This document shows, in pieces, positions 1 through 11,499 of a stretch of DNA of 64,000 bases. The notes below the pieces were generated by a model. That model saw only the letters and a program-made list of their open reading frames with translations, had not been told where the DNA came from and ran no database searches. The stretch spans positions 195,328,372-195,392,371 of the forward strand of contig NC_030677.2 of assembly GCF_000004195.4 (NCBI RefSeq), written 5' to 3'. Numbering within the stretch: position 1 is the first letter of the stretch; each line of letters opens with the position of its first letter. This stretch comes from Xenopus tropicalis (lineage: Eukaryota; Chordata; Amphibia; Anura; Pipidae). A program made the translations under genes and the position numbers.

Positions 1-124
1 AGCTGTGAGCTCATATCCTCTAATTAAATCTGTAGAAACTACTGGTCTGTTTCTATCTCTGTTTTTTCCCTTACAGTCTTCCAACATGGCCAGCTTAGAG
101 TTGATATTGCTTTCATGGCTAAGA

Positions 125-414
125 GCAGTCGCTCAGGGGCAACATGTTGCTCCCCAACCCCTTGGCTGTTGCTCCCAGTGGCCTCAAAGTAGGTGCTCAT
201 TTTTTAGTTTCTGGCTTGGAGGCAAGTGTTGGTTGCATAAAACCAATGTAAAGCTAATCAGAGCCTTCTGTAGGCTGCCAGTCCACATAGGGGCTACCAA
301 ATAGCCAATTATAGCTCTTATTTGCACACCCAGGAACTTTTTCCATGGTTGTGTTGCTCCCCAACACTTAACCATTTGAATGTGACTCACAGGTATAAAA
401 GGTTGGGGATCCCT
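125..414 (+). mobile_element. hAT-type MITE, 5' end degraded
   Basis: The 3' end reads GGTTGGGGATCCCTG, the hAT-like inverted end also seen in the better copy at 43891-44191. Both copies share the interior phrase GGGGCTACCAAATAGCCAAT. The left terminus has no clear partner, so the start is approximate. It is non-coding. The short frames at 5-304 and 184-390 are chance frames through it. Confidence 0.6.
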
Positions 415-464
415 GACTAAGAGGAACGCATTGATTTTTAGATTAGAAATCTAAATTAGAAATT

Positions 465-740
465 CGCTTCCTCCTTCCGCCTTCCTTTCCCCTAGACTCC
501 GAGTCTGGCGCATGCGCAGTAGAGTGAAAAAGCCGACTTCTCTGTTAAAGTTCCACTATTCACTCAACTGCGCATGCGCGCGCAGCGAGAGAGGAAGGAG
601 GAAGCGATCGCTGCTACCCCGGGCTGGTGCTGTTTTCTCCATACAGGGGCACCATCCTGGGGTACAAGGTAAGCGATTTAAGTCACTTGGGGGTACCTAA
701 CATTTTGGCACCCCCAAGTGACTTAGCCTTTCCTTCTTCT
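465..740 (+). mobile_element. TTAA-flanked T2/Kolobok-like MITE, 5'-truncated copy
   Basis: The right end (CACCCCCAAGTGACTTAG then CCTTTCC) runs into TTAA at 741-744. It matches the complete copy at 29399-29812, including the GCATGCGCAGTAGAGTGA segment and the GC-rich CCCCGGGCTGGTGCTGTTTT segment. The left terminus is missing. Family assignment rests on the TTAA target and general Xenopus knowledge. Confidence 0.6.
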
Positions 741-844
741 TTAATTGGTACATCGGCTTGTAAGGGAATAGAGGTCTGCCCAAGGCCTACCATATCTCTT
801 CACTTTCAGGCAAGAGACCAAGAAGACCAAAGAAGGGTGGCTGG

Positions 845-1090
845 TAGTGATGAACGAATCTGCCCTGTTTTGCGTCGCTGAAAAATCTGCAAAACTGCTG
901 AAAAATTAGCGAAATGCAACTGACTGCACTGCAAGCAATAGGCAACAAATTTTTTGAGTGTCAGTATTGTCTTAGGACGCGACAATTTTTTCTTATGTGC
1001 AAAACGTTTTTCTCACTCCAAATGCTATAAAGTCAATGCCTGTTTTTTATCACTTCTACTGTGTGACAATTTTTCTTACGTGCAGATTTG
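845..1090 (+). repeat. Degenerate dispersed repeat rich in GAAAAAT/GCGAAA
   Basis: The segment opens with TAGTGATGAACGAATCTG and carries repeated variants of CTGAAAAAT, GCGAAATGC and GACAATTTTT. I recognise this as the style of a dispersed frog MITE. No clear terminal repeat survives, so limits are approximate. Confidence 0.35.
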
Positions 1091-2509
1091 TAACGGGAAG
1101 GAGTAAAACACTTGGTAATATTTTAGCTCCCAGTATGATCTCTTCAGGCAAATCCACATCTCCAACATGGCTAACTTGTAAGGACATGTAATATGTGTAC
1201 AGAAAAAAACCTTTGTATCTACAGAATGTCACATAAAACAATACACCAGCTGTTTCCAAAAATTTAATTTATTTACTAGAGAGGGGAGTGTATCAACTAT
1301 GTTATTATGTTTATTGTTTGATTCTTATGGTAATGCACCATGGGGCCTGCAGAAACGTAATTTCGATATGATGTATAATGTTATATGGTTTGTATTGACA
1401 ACAAAGAAATATTAAATCTTAAATTGTGAATGTTAAATAAAAAAGAGGAGAAATGGATCTTTACACTGAGGGCTAGACAACCTATGGGTCTAAATTACGA
1501 TTTCGATTTGTTGATTTTATTATGTGAAGGTGCACTTATTCTTTTTGAAATTGTATTTTTTAGTATTTTGTATCTTCTATATTTTTGGAATTTTATATTT
1601 TCTTTTTGTCATTCTCCACTGGTTTTAAGATTCATGCCCCTAGCTCCTCCTCATCTATTGGCTTACGAATGCCTAACTGTGATTGGTGGGGTAGGCTATA
1701 TATTTGGTTTTATAAGCCTATGATTAATTACCCTGGTGCACAAAATGCATAAGGTTGTTTTTTGGTCTTATGTTTGCTTAATAAAGTTTGCTTTCTTACT
1801 TGACCTGTCAATGGGACGTGTGAGTGCCAACTGCCCATCTTTGGTCAGATCCTTCCTCTCAAGCTGTAGGTTGGGGCCATATGCACCCAGACTCCATGTG
1901 GTTACTGGTAAATTAATCTACTTATTGCGGCTTCACACACGAAAAAGTCTTTTTTTGTATTATAAACCATGAAGAACAAAGCAATAGCATTGTTATCCCC
2001 ATGAAGCCTTGTGAATCTAGAACTAAAAGTGGGCATGCTTTAACATGTTTGCTATTTGAATGTGCTCTTTAACACCATATTTCTTTTTTTTTTCATTTCT
2101 TAGAATAATTCTTCCTTGAATCACAAAATCTCATCCGAGTGCATTTAGAAACACCAAGGGGAGCAAAACACAACACAAGAGCCAGTGATAACATCTGATA
2201 ATCTTAACCAACGTGTTTGACACCTCATACATTCTGCAGCGGACTCAATGAATATATACATCCATTTAGAAATGATTGATAGCTGGAGGGAGGCCAATAG
2301 ATCAGTATGTACCGTGCAACGACTGGCAAGGCGCTTTCAGCATGTAAAAGTTCCTTCAGTTACTATATATCATCCTAACAGGGTTGCACAACACTGAGAA
2401 AATGAAGCAAAGCCAAAAGAAGGCGCATATTCTGGAATTAACTGCCTCAAAATAAACTGCTCTGATCCTGTGCCATTTTATTCTTTCTAAGTAAATGAAC
2501 TGCAACTGT
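1091..2509. other. No gene; possible LINE 3' UTR near 1290-1445
   Basis: At 1290-1445 the sequence becomes T/A rich and ends in AATGTTAAATAAAAAA, resembling a LINE-1-type 3' UTR with a short A tail, but no coding part lies upstream. The rest (1450-2509) is AT-rich and unrecognised. The frames at 1430-1723 and 1736-1972 show no family signature. Confidence 0.3.
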
Positions 2510-2510
2510 G

Positions 2511-2522
2511 AGGGGGGGGGGG
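2511..2522 (+). repeat. Poly-G run
   Basis: About twelve consecutive G residues lie in otherwise mixed sequence. Such runs also occur near 8273-8286 and 14166-14182. Confidence 0.8.
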
Positions 2523-2609
2523 GCAGCTCCCCCAAGATAGAGAGTCCTCAAGTAAGCAACTGACATTAATATTCTCCCCAATTTTGTAATTTGGGCTCAT
2601 ACCTTTAAA

Positions 2610-2885
2610 GCTGATGTCCCACGGAGTGTTTTACTTGCGGGCGATAGATCACGACAACTAACAGCTTCAAGATGCCTTTCTACCGGCATCGTTTGGGGTT
2701 TCCGAAGCCGCATGAAGTTGCTTGCAGAAGGAAACTTTGCGCGACTTCTGTAAACTGAAGCCAAGTGAAGGTCTTTGCACCAGCAACTCCTATTTGTGCC
2801 GCTGGAAAGGTATTTCTGAGCGGTAAGTCACTCACGATAGCAGAGATTTATTGTGGGCGACTAACACGCTCCGTAGGATATCAGC
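2610..2885. mobile_element. MITE with imperfect 17-bp terminal inverted repeats
   Basis: The ends GCTGATGTCCCACGGAG and CTCCGTAGGATATCAGC are inverted copies with about three mismatches. Interior GGGCGAxxxATCACGAC and GTGGGCGACTAACACG segments resemble the Harbinger-type element at 15776-15994. The target duplication is not clear. Superfamily is inferred. Confidence 0.5.
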
Positions 2886-3099
2886 ATGTTCTGAAGAGCA
2901 GAACAGGGCAGAGAGGAGACAACTAGACAACCTCGCTTAAATAACAATGCTACTGACAAAGCAGAAAACACTATAGGGCTCAGTTTCTAATCTAAGTTGA
3001 TAAGTCTGGGAGTTCTAAGTTGCAGATCAAATTGTTTTTAAATTAAAGAAAAGTAACTTATTAAATACGAATATAAATCTCCCGCAAAAGTCACCATCT

Positions 3100-3745
3100 C
3101 TCTCGAGCACACCCTCTACTCCCCCTCCCCAAAAACACTTCTATCCACCCTATACAAGAACATATTGGAAAGTCTTCCAGCACCCTTTGCCTGTGCATGT
3201 CATCTCTGGATGCAGGCCATTCCAGACCTTCAAGAGGAACAATGGGAGGAAGGAGGAGACACTGCCTATGACTTTCTAATATCAATAAAAGACAGGCCTA
3301 TACAATATAAACTTCTCCACCAAGTATACATAACCCTTCTAAAGCTGCTAAGAATTGGCAAAAGGCAAGATGATCTCTGCCCCCGATGCAACACCCCAGG
3401 TGCCAACTTTATACCCATGGTCTGCTCATGTCCCCTTATAAAGAGAGATTTTGGAAGGACATAATGGAGACCCTGGCCCTGGAACTGGGCACCTCCCAAA
3501 TAGCTGTCCCTGTGGTCTGCTTACTGGGGGTTATTGATGATGTAGTACCTACCAACGCAGCCAGAATTCGGCTCCGTACTTATGTTTTATGCCTAAAAAG
3601 ACATTGATTATGCATTGGATGGGGAGTAATCTGCCCTCTCTGAACTTCAGGAGACAGCTAGTGGATAGAGCACTCCCACTCATCAAACTTACATATGAAA
3701 CATGTGGGGCTGTAGAAAAATTCAAGAGAGTATGGGGAGACTAGT
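3100..3745 (+). pseudogene. LINE ORF2 C-terminal fossil (Tx1/L1-like)
   Basis: This is the end of a non-LTR retrotransposon ORF2, the reverse transcriptase/endonuclease polyprotein of an L1/Tx1-like LINE. In the frame of 3165-3464 there is CPRCNTPGANFIPMVCSCP, the cysteine-rich C-terminal motif of these proteins (CPRC, then a hydrophobic HMLW-like stretch, then a second cysteine). A frameshift near 3440 moves the match to a second frame, which reads KERFWKDIMETLALELG and on to about 3607. Near 3655-3743 a third piece ends in EKFKRVWGD, the usual C-terminal style. Frameshifts and internal stops show it is dead. Only the last 200 or so residues remain, as expected for 5' truncation. The 3' UTR may continue to about 3970. 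Confidence 0.75.
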
Positions 3746-4597
3746 GTAATCCTGACCCTTTGGACCCATAACCTGAACCTCTAAAGCAGGCTAAATGCCC
3801 CAACACTAGTCATAATCCCTTATACTTTTCTGGTGTCTGTCACCAACAATAGGCTACCTCAGTAAATATTATACCGGTAATGTCACCAATCATCATCTTT
3901 GTTATCGATTCATTGCAACCAGTTTTATAGCATTGTTTGTGTCTTTTATTTTTGTTTGATATATGTTTAAACCTGAAGGTTCTGGATAAAATAATGCCTG
4001 TGTGATCTCCTAAATATCCCTGTTGGTGCAGGAAAATTCCCAATGCCATTTATGCCTGTGTTCAAAATGAAATAACAGGGTTTGGTATGCAAACCTGACT
4101 GTGGCTTGGGCATCCCTGAAAACAATCCAAGTGAATCCATAATATTAAACTGTGCCTTGAGTAGAGCGCAATGCTTAGAGATGTCCTTGCAACACAATTT
4201 ATCATAAAATATGTGTTTAGCAACAAGGGAACTTTAACAACTCTGCCTGCCATTGCGGATTAACAACCGCCATAAAGATCAGTAAAAGCTTACGCTATTT
4301 GGAGCCAAAACCCAGTAAAATTGATGAGTACCGAGAAAGCCTTTAAACACGAAAATGTTTAAAGGGAACAGAAATATAAAAATGAAATATTAAAGCAATA
4401 ACATGGAGACCTCCTGCTTTGTATTTTTTCTCTTCAAGGCTGCATTAATGAAACAGGCGGGATTGGCTTCGGCAGGTTGCAAATAATTTCACAATTTACA
4501 AATCGACATATCTTGCTGCAAGCAGAAATTGAACTCCATGTTACTACGGGATAGCGTTCAGAGCTATGAGTAACAACTCGTCTGATGTTAGTAAAGC
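3746..4597. other. No gene recognised; probable LINE 3' UTR, then unique sequence
   Basis: The first 200 bases probably belong to the 3' UTR of the LINE fossil just upstream, fading at a T-rich stretch near 3960. The rest shows no terminal repeats or open frame with a family signature. Confidence 0.4.
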
Positions 4598-4601
4598 TTA
4601 A

Positions 4602-5129
4602 AGGAATACTGTCATGGGGAAAACATGTTTTTTTCCCCAAAACCCATCAGTTAATAGAGCTTCTCCAGTAGAATCCTGCATTGTAATCTGTTTTTCAAAA
4701 GCGCAAACAGATTTTTTTTTATATTCAATTTTGAAATGTCACATGGGGTCATGTGACCTGTGTTTTGATAAACTTCAGTCACACTTTACTGCTGCGCTGC
4801 AAGTTGGAGTGATATCCCCCCCCCCTCCCAGCAGCCAATCAACAGAACAATGGAGCAAGATAGCAGCTCCCAGTAGATATTAGAATAGCACTCAGTAGTA
4901 AGAAATCCAAGTCCGGCTTGGGACTCCTCCAGTTACATGGGAGTAGGAGAAACAATAGGTTAGCTGAAAGCAGTTCTAATGTGTAGTGCTGGCTCCTTCT
5001 AAAAGCTCAGACTCACCAACATTTGTTGGTTCAACAATAAAATTTTAAATGGTAGGGTGAATTATTTGCTATGTAAACAGTGTAACTTAGAAATAAAAAG
5101 TACCCCATAAAAATCATTACAGAATCCCT
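4602..5129 (+). mobile_element. T2/Kolobok-type MITE with TTAA target duplication
   Basis: The element starts AGGAATACTGTCATGGGG and ends AGAATCCCT. It is flanked by TTAA at 4598-4601 and 5130-5133. A sister copy at 39409-40009 matches over most of its length (ACCCATCAGTTAATAGAGCT; AGTCCGGCTTGGGACTCCTC), with its own flanking TTAA pair. It is non-coding. TTAA targets with AGGG-like ends are the hallmark of Xenopus T2/Kolobok elements. Confidence 0.85.
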
Positions 5130-5133
5130 TTAA

Positions 5134-5520
5134 TGTGTTTATTATATAGCCAGCATTCCTAGTTTACATTTCTTCACTTTCTCGGATTGCCCAGGAGAAT
5201 GATGAAGAACATGAAGATATGTGACCCCCCTAGACCCAAGCCCTCTATTCTTCCCACAAATGGACAGCTGTATCTGATCTATGATCTTGGATTTACATAA
5301 CCACCACTATCAGAGACAGAAGATAAAATACACCTGAGTATTAGTACAGCTTTGCCCTTCCTGCAACAGCTACTGGGAATCTAAGGAAGAGAAAACTGCA
5401 GGAAAGGACTGGGAAAGGTAAGTCAAATACATTGCTGTATCAGAAGATTTAGTGGAAGATTTAATAAAACTCTAAAGAATTGAATACACTTATCTCCATG
5501 AACATCTGACATTTATTTAA
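5134..5520. other. No feature recognised
   Basis: A splice-donor-like GGAAAGGTAAGTC occurs near 5411-5423. The preceding 150 bases are closed in all three frames, so no exon is called. Confidence 0.4.
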
Positions 5521-5524
5521 AAAT

Positions 5525-5700
5525 AAGAACTAAAAAAAGTTCACGAGTTTTTGTCGTTCTAAAGTTCCGAGGCAAAAGAACGATCTTTCAGGAAAGAGAC
5601 ATCTACCATTGACTTCTACACAATCTCTGAAGACTTTAGCTCTGTCAGATTCGGATTTTTAGCCGTTTGGATGCAGAGTTAATCTCGAAAAAGTAACTTA
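5525..5700 (+). repeat. Dispersed repeat with CATTGACTTCTACA core
   Basis: It shares the phrase ACCATTGACTTCTACACAAT and a following TTCGGATTTTTAGCCGTTT block with copies near 9115-9335 and 57605-57930. It is probably a MITE family. Limits are approximate. Confidence 0.5.
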
Positions 5701-5726
5701 AGGTTACCAGATCATATGATTGTAAG

Positions 5727-5930
5727 CTCTACGGGGCAGGGACCTCCATCCTCTTGTGTCTTTGACTCTTAACTTATTGCAACTGTATCTTGTATTTATT
5801 TGTGCTTATTGTAATACTTTGTATTTATCTATTTTAATACCCCTGTTTGTATTAATGTATTCTACTGTACAGCTCTGCGTAATAAGTAGCGCTTTATAAA
5901 TAAAGTTATACATACATACATACATACATA
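5727..5930 (+). mobile_element. CR1/L2-clade LINE 3' tail (or LINE-dependent SINE)
   Basis: ATTGTAAGCTCTACGGGGCA leads through TACTGTACAGCTCTGCGTAA to CGCTTTATAAATAAA, followed by a CATA microsatellite tail. Related tails lie at 11500-11850, 13790-13962, 42195-42272, 47505-47700 and 60438-60582. Only the 3' end is present, as usual for 5'-truncated retroposition. Confidence 0.7.
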
Positions 5931-5989
5931 TGAAGAATTGGTGGATGTTTTTAGAAAATCCAGCTATCAGGGCGGACTGATTTCATTTA

Positions 5990-6440
5990 ATCTCAATAAA
6001 TCAGTTTTAAATCAGTGCTGCCAGACAACTGATACTCTATAGGTCACTGGCAAGACCTCACCTTGAATGCTATGTAGGGTTTTGGAGGCCCAGTCTACAG
6101 TGAGACATTAATGGAACAGAAACTGTCTAGAGAATGTCAGAAGATGATTTGTGGTCTAACTACTGTAACTGTACAGTCACTACTGCAGAGAATATCAGGT
6201 GTGCCTCCACAACTGTAATATGTACAACTAAGAAGTAAGGAGAGAGGGAGGTGATATCATGGAAACATTCACATCTATCAAGGGAATAGGCGTTTAGGAG
6301 AGAATTTCCAGCAGTGCAACATGGATTGAACTAGAGAGAACAACAAACTAAAAAGAAACATAAGGAAACACTTCTTTGCAAAAAGGGTTATAAACATATA
6401 CAGGCTTTCTGCAGATGTGATGGGGACTAACTCAGTACTG
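5990..6440 (+). pseudogene. CR1/L2-like LINE ORF2 C-terminal fossil
   Basis: Conceptual translation in shifting frames gives RSLARPHLECYVGFWRP near 6040-6095, matching the LVRPHLEYxVQFW block after the RT domain of CR1-type ORF2. It then gives LMEQKLSRECQKMICGL, equivalent to the 'RRATKMIxGL' block, and GGDIMETFTSIKG, equivalent to the 'RGDLIExYKIM' block. FFAKRVINI near 6370-6410 matches 'FFSxRVVNxWN'. Blocks are in the right order on the plus strand but broken by stops and frameshifts, so this is a dead remnant. It lies just after a CR1/L2 tail, but order and divergence suggest a separate insertion. Confidence 0.65.
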
Positions 6441-7156
6441 GCACAATCCATTCCATTCTATCTCGTCTTGCCTTCAACCCTCATATATTTTGTCAAACTA
6501 TCCAGTCCAAATGACCGTAACCTTCTAATTGGCAAAAGGATTCTGTTATCTCTACAACCCTTAGAAATATCAGATAAGTAAGCCTGGTTTAAAGTTTTTT
6601 AAACGCTCAATGGCTTTTTTCTACACTAGGGATCATTTCCTCCCCCATGGAACCAAGATGAAAAAAGGAGTAAGAGCAAGAGGGATAGCATGGATCTGCT
6701 GCTAAATATTTTTTCAATTCAGAAACTTATATTGAGACCAGGGTTGGACTGGGCGGTGCAGGGCCCACCGGACCCCCTAACCCTCCGCAGACCTAACCCT
6801 TGCCGGCGCTCCCTGGTTTAGTATTCAGTAGCAACCAATCAACAATTATCTACTGTTATGCAGGGGAAATAATAAAATAAAAAATATGGTTGGTCATTGC
6901 TGGTTACAAGACTGAGACCGACTGTCCTTATGTTAGTACACAAATCCCAATATTGCTGTTCCATTAGCTAAACTTGTCTCTGCTTCTCTGGTTTCTGTAA
7001 GGATGACCCAAACATGTATGGCCCAGAGTGGAAACCTGCAGTCCCCTAATATGTTTTTCTCATTAATAACTAGTTTCATCAGCCTGCTGTATGAACCCAT
7101 TAACAAAGTTCAATAGACAAGTCCCTGCACATTCCAAACTTTCAGTTAATTCAATA
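6441..7156. other. Mostly unrecognised; short MITE-like fragment near 6740
   Basis: Near 6740-6790 the words GGGTTGGACTGGG and GGGCCCACCGGACC resemble the termini of the MITE at 47203-47484, but only one end is seen. The rest has no repeat or gene that I can support. Confidence 0.35.
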
Positions 7157-7158
7157 TA

Positions 7159-7590
7159 CAGGTATGGGATCCATTATCTGGAAGCTGGTAGGCTATTTAC
7201 TGGCCTGGCCTGGCCTGGCTGGTAAAAATTATGCTTCATGCCAATGTTATTAATAGGGAAAATGCAAAGAAATATAGGAAGGCCGGTATTTTTTTTCCAG
7301 AAAAGGTGGCAAAGTTACAGAAAGGCTATCACCCACAGATTACATTATAAGCAAATAATTCTAATTTTTAAAACTTATTTCCTTTTCCATGTAGTAATAA
7401 AACAGTATCTTGTACTTGATCCCAACTAAGATTTAATTAATCCTTATTGGGGGCAAAACAATCCTACTGGGTTTAATTAATGTTTAAATGTTTTTTCAGT
7501 AGACAAAGTATGGAGATCCAAATCATGTAAAGAACTCTTATCCAGAAAAGCCCAGGTCCTGAGAATTCTGGATAACAGGTCCCATACCTG
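7159..7590. mobile_element. TA-flanked MITE (CAGGTATGGG family), single-unit copy
   Basis: Inverted ends CAGGTATGGGATCC and CCCATACCTG are flanked by TA at 7157-7158 and 7591-7592. The interior holds about one copy of the sequence that is tandemly amplified (113-bp unit) in sister copies at 21.7-30.2, 37.6, 54.5, 58.2 and 61.2 kb. The TA target suggests Tc1/mariner-type mobilisation, but the superfamily is inferred. It is non-coding. Confidence 0.8.
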
Positions 7591-7599
7591 TATTCAATG

Positions 7600-8099
7600 T
7601 GTCTTTTTTTTCATACTAGGAATGGAATCTTTGTTTATAGAGCAGACGTGTGTGTGTGGGTTGCAGACTGGCATGTTGACAAGGGCTCTGATACCGTTAT
7701 AAATTTGACAGCCAGAAAATGTGAGGCTGCACAGGCTCCTTCAGTCCCACTGCTGTCTGTTACAGGGGTAGTGATAACGGACCCGTTTGCAGGGCATAAA
7801 GGAACACAGATATACACCATTAATGTTCACTTTATTTTTCTATAAAAGTTCAGAGAAACACAATGGCTTGGATTACACCAGCAGTTGACAAGCTTTTATT
7901 AGTTCAAGTCTCATTTGAAAGTCCAAGCTTTGGCCATTCCCCCCATTAGCTCATTAAATTAGTACAGATGTAAGCTGTAGGAAAAGATTGTTTTCTCCAT
8001 TATTCTACCATAGTTTCAAGGACGTCTAGGACTGCAAATACATAATCACTTGAAAAGTCACAGTAACTTAGGCCACCTTTTTCCCCCTACTACGCCGGC
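7600..8099. other. No feature recognised
   Basis: The frame at 7597-7845 has no family signature and overlaps an opposite-strand frame. No terminal repeats are visible. Confidence 0.4.
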
Positions 8100-8290
8100 C
8101 TGTGTTGAGGGAGGGGTGGTGGTGACGTCGTGGGGGCGGGATGTGGGTATTTCGGGGGTGGGGAGTGGGTGTGTCAGGGTGGGGAAGAGGTGTGCCGGGG
8201 TGATGAATTCACATGTCAGGTCCATGTGGAGGTCATAAAGAGCGGGTCAGAGAGGATAAAATTAAGTGCAGCAGGGGGGGGGGGGGAGAA
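8100..8290 (+). other. G-rich tract with many GGG runs
   Basis: The plus strand carries numerous runs of three or more G (for example GGGGGCGGGATGTGGG and GGGGGTGGGG), ending in a long poly-G run near 8273-8286. The pattern could form G-quadruplexes. No promoter or gene is visible next to it. Confidence 0.6.
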
Positions 8291-8419
8291 ACTTAGGAAA
8301 TAGAGAGAAGTACAACCAGTGAATTACAGCCAGGTGACAAACCTACCTTTACTGAGCTTGAGCTGTATCTAGGAAAGCAAATACCTATTCTCCCTAATTC
8401 TTACTGGCTTTCAGGCTGA

Positions 8420-8690
8420 ACCCCATCTGCCACTACTACAAAAAAAAAACTAAAAAACACTCAAAAATCTTGAACTAAAAAAATGGCTTGAACTTTGCCT
8501 AGAACAACTCCCATTGACTACATAAACTTGGATCTTTTACATGCTGAAGTTTTATATTTGAGTTTCGAATTGTTTACACTATAAATATCAAACATTCTAG
8601 TTTTTGAACCATAATTCCAATATTCGGAGTTTTAGCGCAAAACAAATCGTGGAAAAAATTTGAATTTGAAATCACCATGTAGTATATTTA
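8420..8690. repeat. AT-rich dispersed repeat
   Basis: AACTCCCATTGACTACATAA within a CAAAAATCTTGAACT and TTTGAATTTGAAAT context resembles the repeat near 54045-54310. It is probably an old MITE. The following 8691-9114 shows nothing recognisable. Confidence 0.4.
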
Positions 8691-9114
8691 CTGTTCTATG
8701 GTGATTATATTTTATTGTACTTAGTGGTTTTTAGCTGCCCCAGTCAAGAACCTGGATATTTTACAGCAAGAACGTGGCATCTAAATCCCTATCATGACAT
8801 TTAAGAAAAAAATAAAACTATTCTCTGTGAAATAGCCTCATATATTTCACATTTATATCAAAGCAAACGTCACTTGTAACACTTATAACTCTGTAGCTTT
8901 TATTATAAATTGGTGTTGGTTCTACTGACTTACAGGCATATAATAAATCTTCCCGCTGAACTGAACACTAATGAAGTTTGACCAATCCTACCCCCCACAT
9001 TGTATTTCACTGTTCTCAACAAACTGAGGATTACTGGTACCCAGTGGGACACACTCCAACCAAACGTTAAGGTCAATGCCATTTCCCTAGGGGGTAATTG
9101 TTAGCTAACTGTAG

Positions 9115-9335
9115 CACAAATGTCTTACATTTATTAAAAAGTCCAAACTGAAGAAGTCAGTGCGGGAAAGGCCACAGAAAAGTAGAGAAAATGACAATTT
9201 TTTTTTCGACTTGCTGCGTAAAAACTGCAACTTTTTCAAATTATAGCACAAAAAAGTCCTGCAGAGAAGGGAAGGGACATCTGCCATTGACTTCTACATG
9301 ATCTTAGCAAGTTTAGGCTGGCGAATTAGAAAAAA
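9115..9335 (+). repeat. Dispersed repeat with CATTGACTTCTACATGATC core
   Basis: ATGTCTTACATTTATTAAAA and GGGAAGGGACATCTGCCATT match the copy at 57605-57930. It is non-coding and probably a MITE. Confidence 0.55.
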
Positions 9336-9414
9336 CACCAAAAAAAATGTTTGTAAATGGCCTCCTTAGTTGTAAGACTGGATAATAATTTCCTTATACC
9401 TGAAAACAATTTAA

Positions 9415-9744
9415 GGGGAACTCCACCCAAACACAAGCTTTTTGAAAAGTAAACATAATTTCAAGCAACTATGTAATATACATCAATTAAAAAATATGCA
9501 GCCTTTTCATGATTTTTAAAGTAACAGAAGTAATTTGTAACATCAATGTTTTAGTCCCTCCTCCCTGCCAGGATTCAAATGATGCAGAAAGAGAAGAACT
9601 GTTTTGCAGCTGGATTTCAGCATATAAAAATGGTATTTATTCATACTTTTTAAAGGAACAGATTACAATGATAGGTATATTAGGGGTTTCTGTGTTGTGT
9701 GGGGGCTCTTTAACAAATTTTGGTTCAGAAGCCGGAGTTCCCCC
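9415..9744 (+). mobile_element. T2-type MITE, intact reference copy
   Basis: Ends GGGGAACTCCACCC and GGAGTTCCCCC are inverted and flanked by TTAA at 9411-9414 and 9745-9748. The interior CAGCTGGATTTCAGCATATA and TATTCATACTTTTTAAAGGA is shared with the copy at 60370-60680, which is interrupted at exactly this CATACTTTT by a LINE tail. A related element with similar ends is at 13567-14321. Confidence 0.85.
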
Positions 9745-10089
9745 TTAAGTATCTACAAGTAGTGTAGTTTGTAAAATAGTTCATTTAAGTTATAGCTGTT
9801 TTTTTGAGCCTTTATGGGAGAAAGTAATCCTGATTTCAGCAAAAAAACTCATATAGACACTAACGATTGAAACACTTGTCTCATAAAGTAAAAAGCAGGA
9901 TTGATTACCCTTTATAGGATAAGAACATTTCCATTTACTGCACTGCTGCCTGGGGAGGTCTTTATGTACTTTAGCTGTGATAGGAGAAGAGATAAGAGCT
10001 CTGGCTGAGGCAGAACAAACTACTGAAATTTTATAATAGGAAATCTGAGCCTCTGATGTGAGAAACAATAAGACAGCACCAGTAAAACA

Positions 10090-10251
10090 TGGAGAAGACA
10101 CACAGGGCGATTAGTTGCTGAGACTTTAAAATACTCAGTAGCTGCCAGAGTCGCTGCAACTAATCGCACATCCTTTGCAGCGCAGCAAATAGTTGTTGTG
10201 ACTTTTAAAAAAGTTGTGGCAACTAATTGGCCTGTGTGTCTTTGCCCTAAA
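10090..10251. mobile_element. Harbinger-like MITE, diverged
   Basis: Ends AGACACACAGGGCGATTAGTTG and CAACTAATTGGCCTGTGTGTCT form imperfect inverted repeats. The interior repeats GCAACTAATCGC. The style matches the element at 15776-15994 (GGGGAGATTAGTCGC). No clean 3-bp target site is seen. Confidence 0.5.
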
Positions 10252-10259
10252 AAAACATT

Positions 10260-11499
10260 TGAATAGGGATGCACGAAGGTTTAGTACAGTGTTTGCTGAG
10301 CTCTTTTCTTGCTCAGATAATACTTGGAGGTCCAACATTTGACGAAGCCCCTCTAGTTCGCAGCAAGGTTACGGATCAAAGTGTATCAGCCATTGTTTCA
10401 AGAATATCTATAGCAAATCTACAGCAAATACATATTCACCTCAATTAGCCTTCAGTATGAGCCACCCTGCATCTGTTCCAGGTTCCATGACTTCCATGAC
10501 TCAGTGACTTTTAGCACCAAAAAATTTGAATGTAAGTGGGCGACTTACATGGGGACAACACTTGCCCATCTGGCCGTGTTATGGTGCAGATAGCCTAGAC
10601 TGGAGGTGCCACAAGCGACAGTCACAAGCCTGTACTCTACTGCTAAAGGAATCCAGTAATCAGAGGGGGCTCTAAAGAACTCTGCCTGCTCTACTGAATA
10701 TCACATGTACTTAAGGCTGAATACGTTTTACCAAACCACATTTAAAATACTGAGATGTCTCAGATGTTTAAAACATTTTGACACTCCCTCAGGTCATTGG
10801 GGTTTAAATGATAAATCAGGCAAAATCCTCATTGTCTTCTGGGTGTGTCAGCCAACAATCTATCATTTTACAGTCCCATGGGTACATGGGCTCTGGTGCA
10901 AAAGTTCATTGAGGGCCCCTCTGTACCGCGCCCAAAAAAGTATATCTCCGATACCCTTCAGATTATTAAACGTAGGGTATAGGGAACTTGCCTCTTCACA
11001 CTAGCTTGTTTTATTTTATATATAGAACTATTAGAACTATTTTTTAGAATTTTTGAACTATTGTCCAAAGGACAACCTCACTGATAAATACCTATATTTG
11101 CTGACATTGTCTAATGAAACCCTTGTAAGGGATGAGGCACTTGAGGAGATTTATTGTTTGCGGGAAATCTGCTCTACTAAAAATGCCTTCCCCTTTACTT
11201 ATATATGGATTGCTGCATGAAAAACACTCTACATGTAGTGGTCCTGTGTTATCGCTGGAAAATACTACTTTTTGTGATAATGCCAGATGGCTGCAAGTTT
11301 TTTGCATGGGGAAATCCACATGTAAGTGAATCTGCTCCAAAATGGGCAGATTTGCCGCCCTTACATAGCACAGATTTCCCTCAAGTGACAAATCTGCCCA
11401 TGTGCTGCAACCCTAAGACATGGAGGCAACCCCGCAGCCACGTGCTGCCCCACTGCCCAGCAGCTAAAAGGGGCGACAGCCTTTCCCAAAGAGAATAGA
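10260..11499. other. No gene; possible degraded Harbinger-like stretch at 11120-11400
   Basis: Near 11140 (ACTTGAGGAGATTTATTG) and 11350-11395 (CAGATTTGCCGCCC; TCAAGTGACAAATCTGCC) there are inverted-looking segments of the GGAGATTxxTxG type, suggesting an old Harbinger-like copy. The rest is unrecognised. Short frames overlap on both strands and show no family signature. Confidence 0.35.

Noticed and set aside
5269..5416. Possible exon ending in GGAAAG|GTAAGT
   Set aside because: All three frames contain stops and the upstream acceptor is weak.
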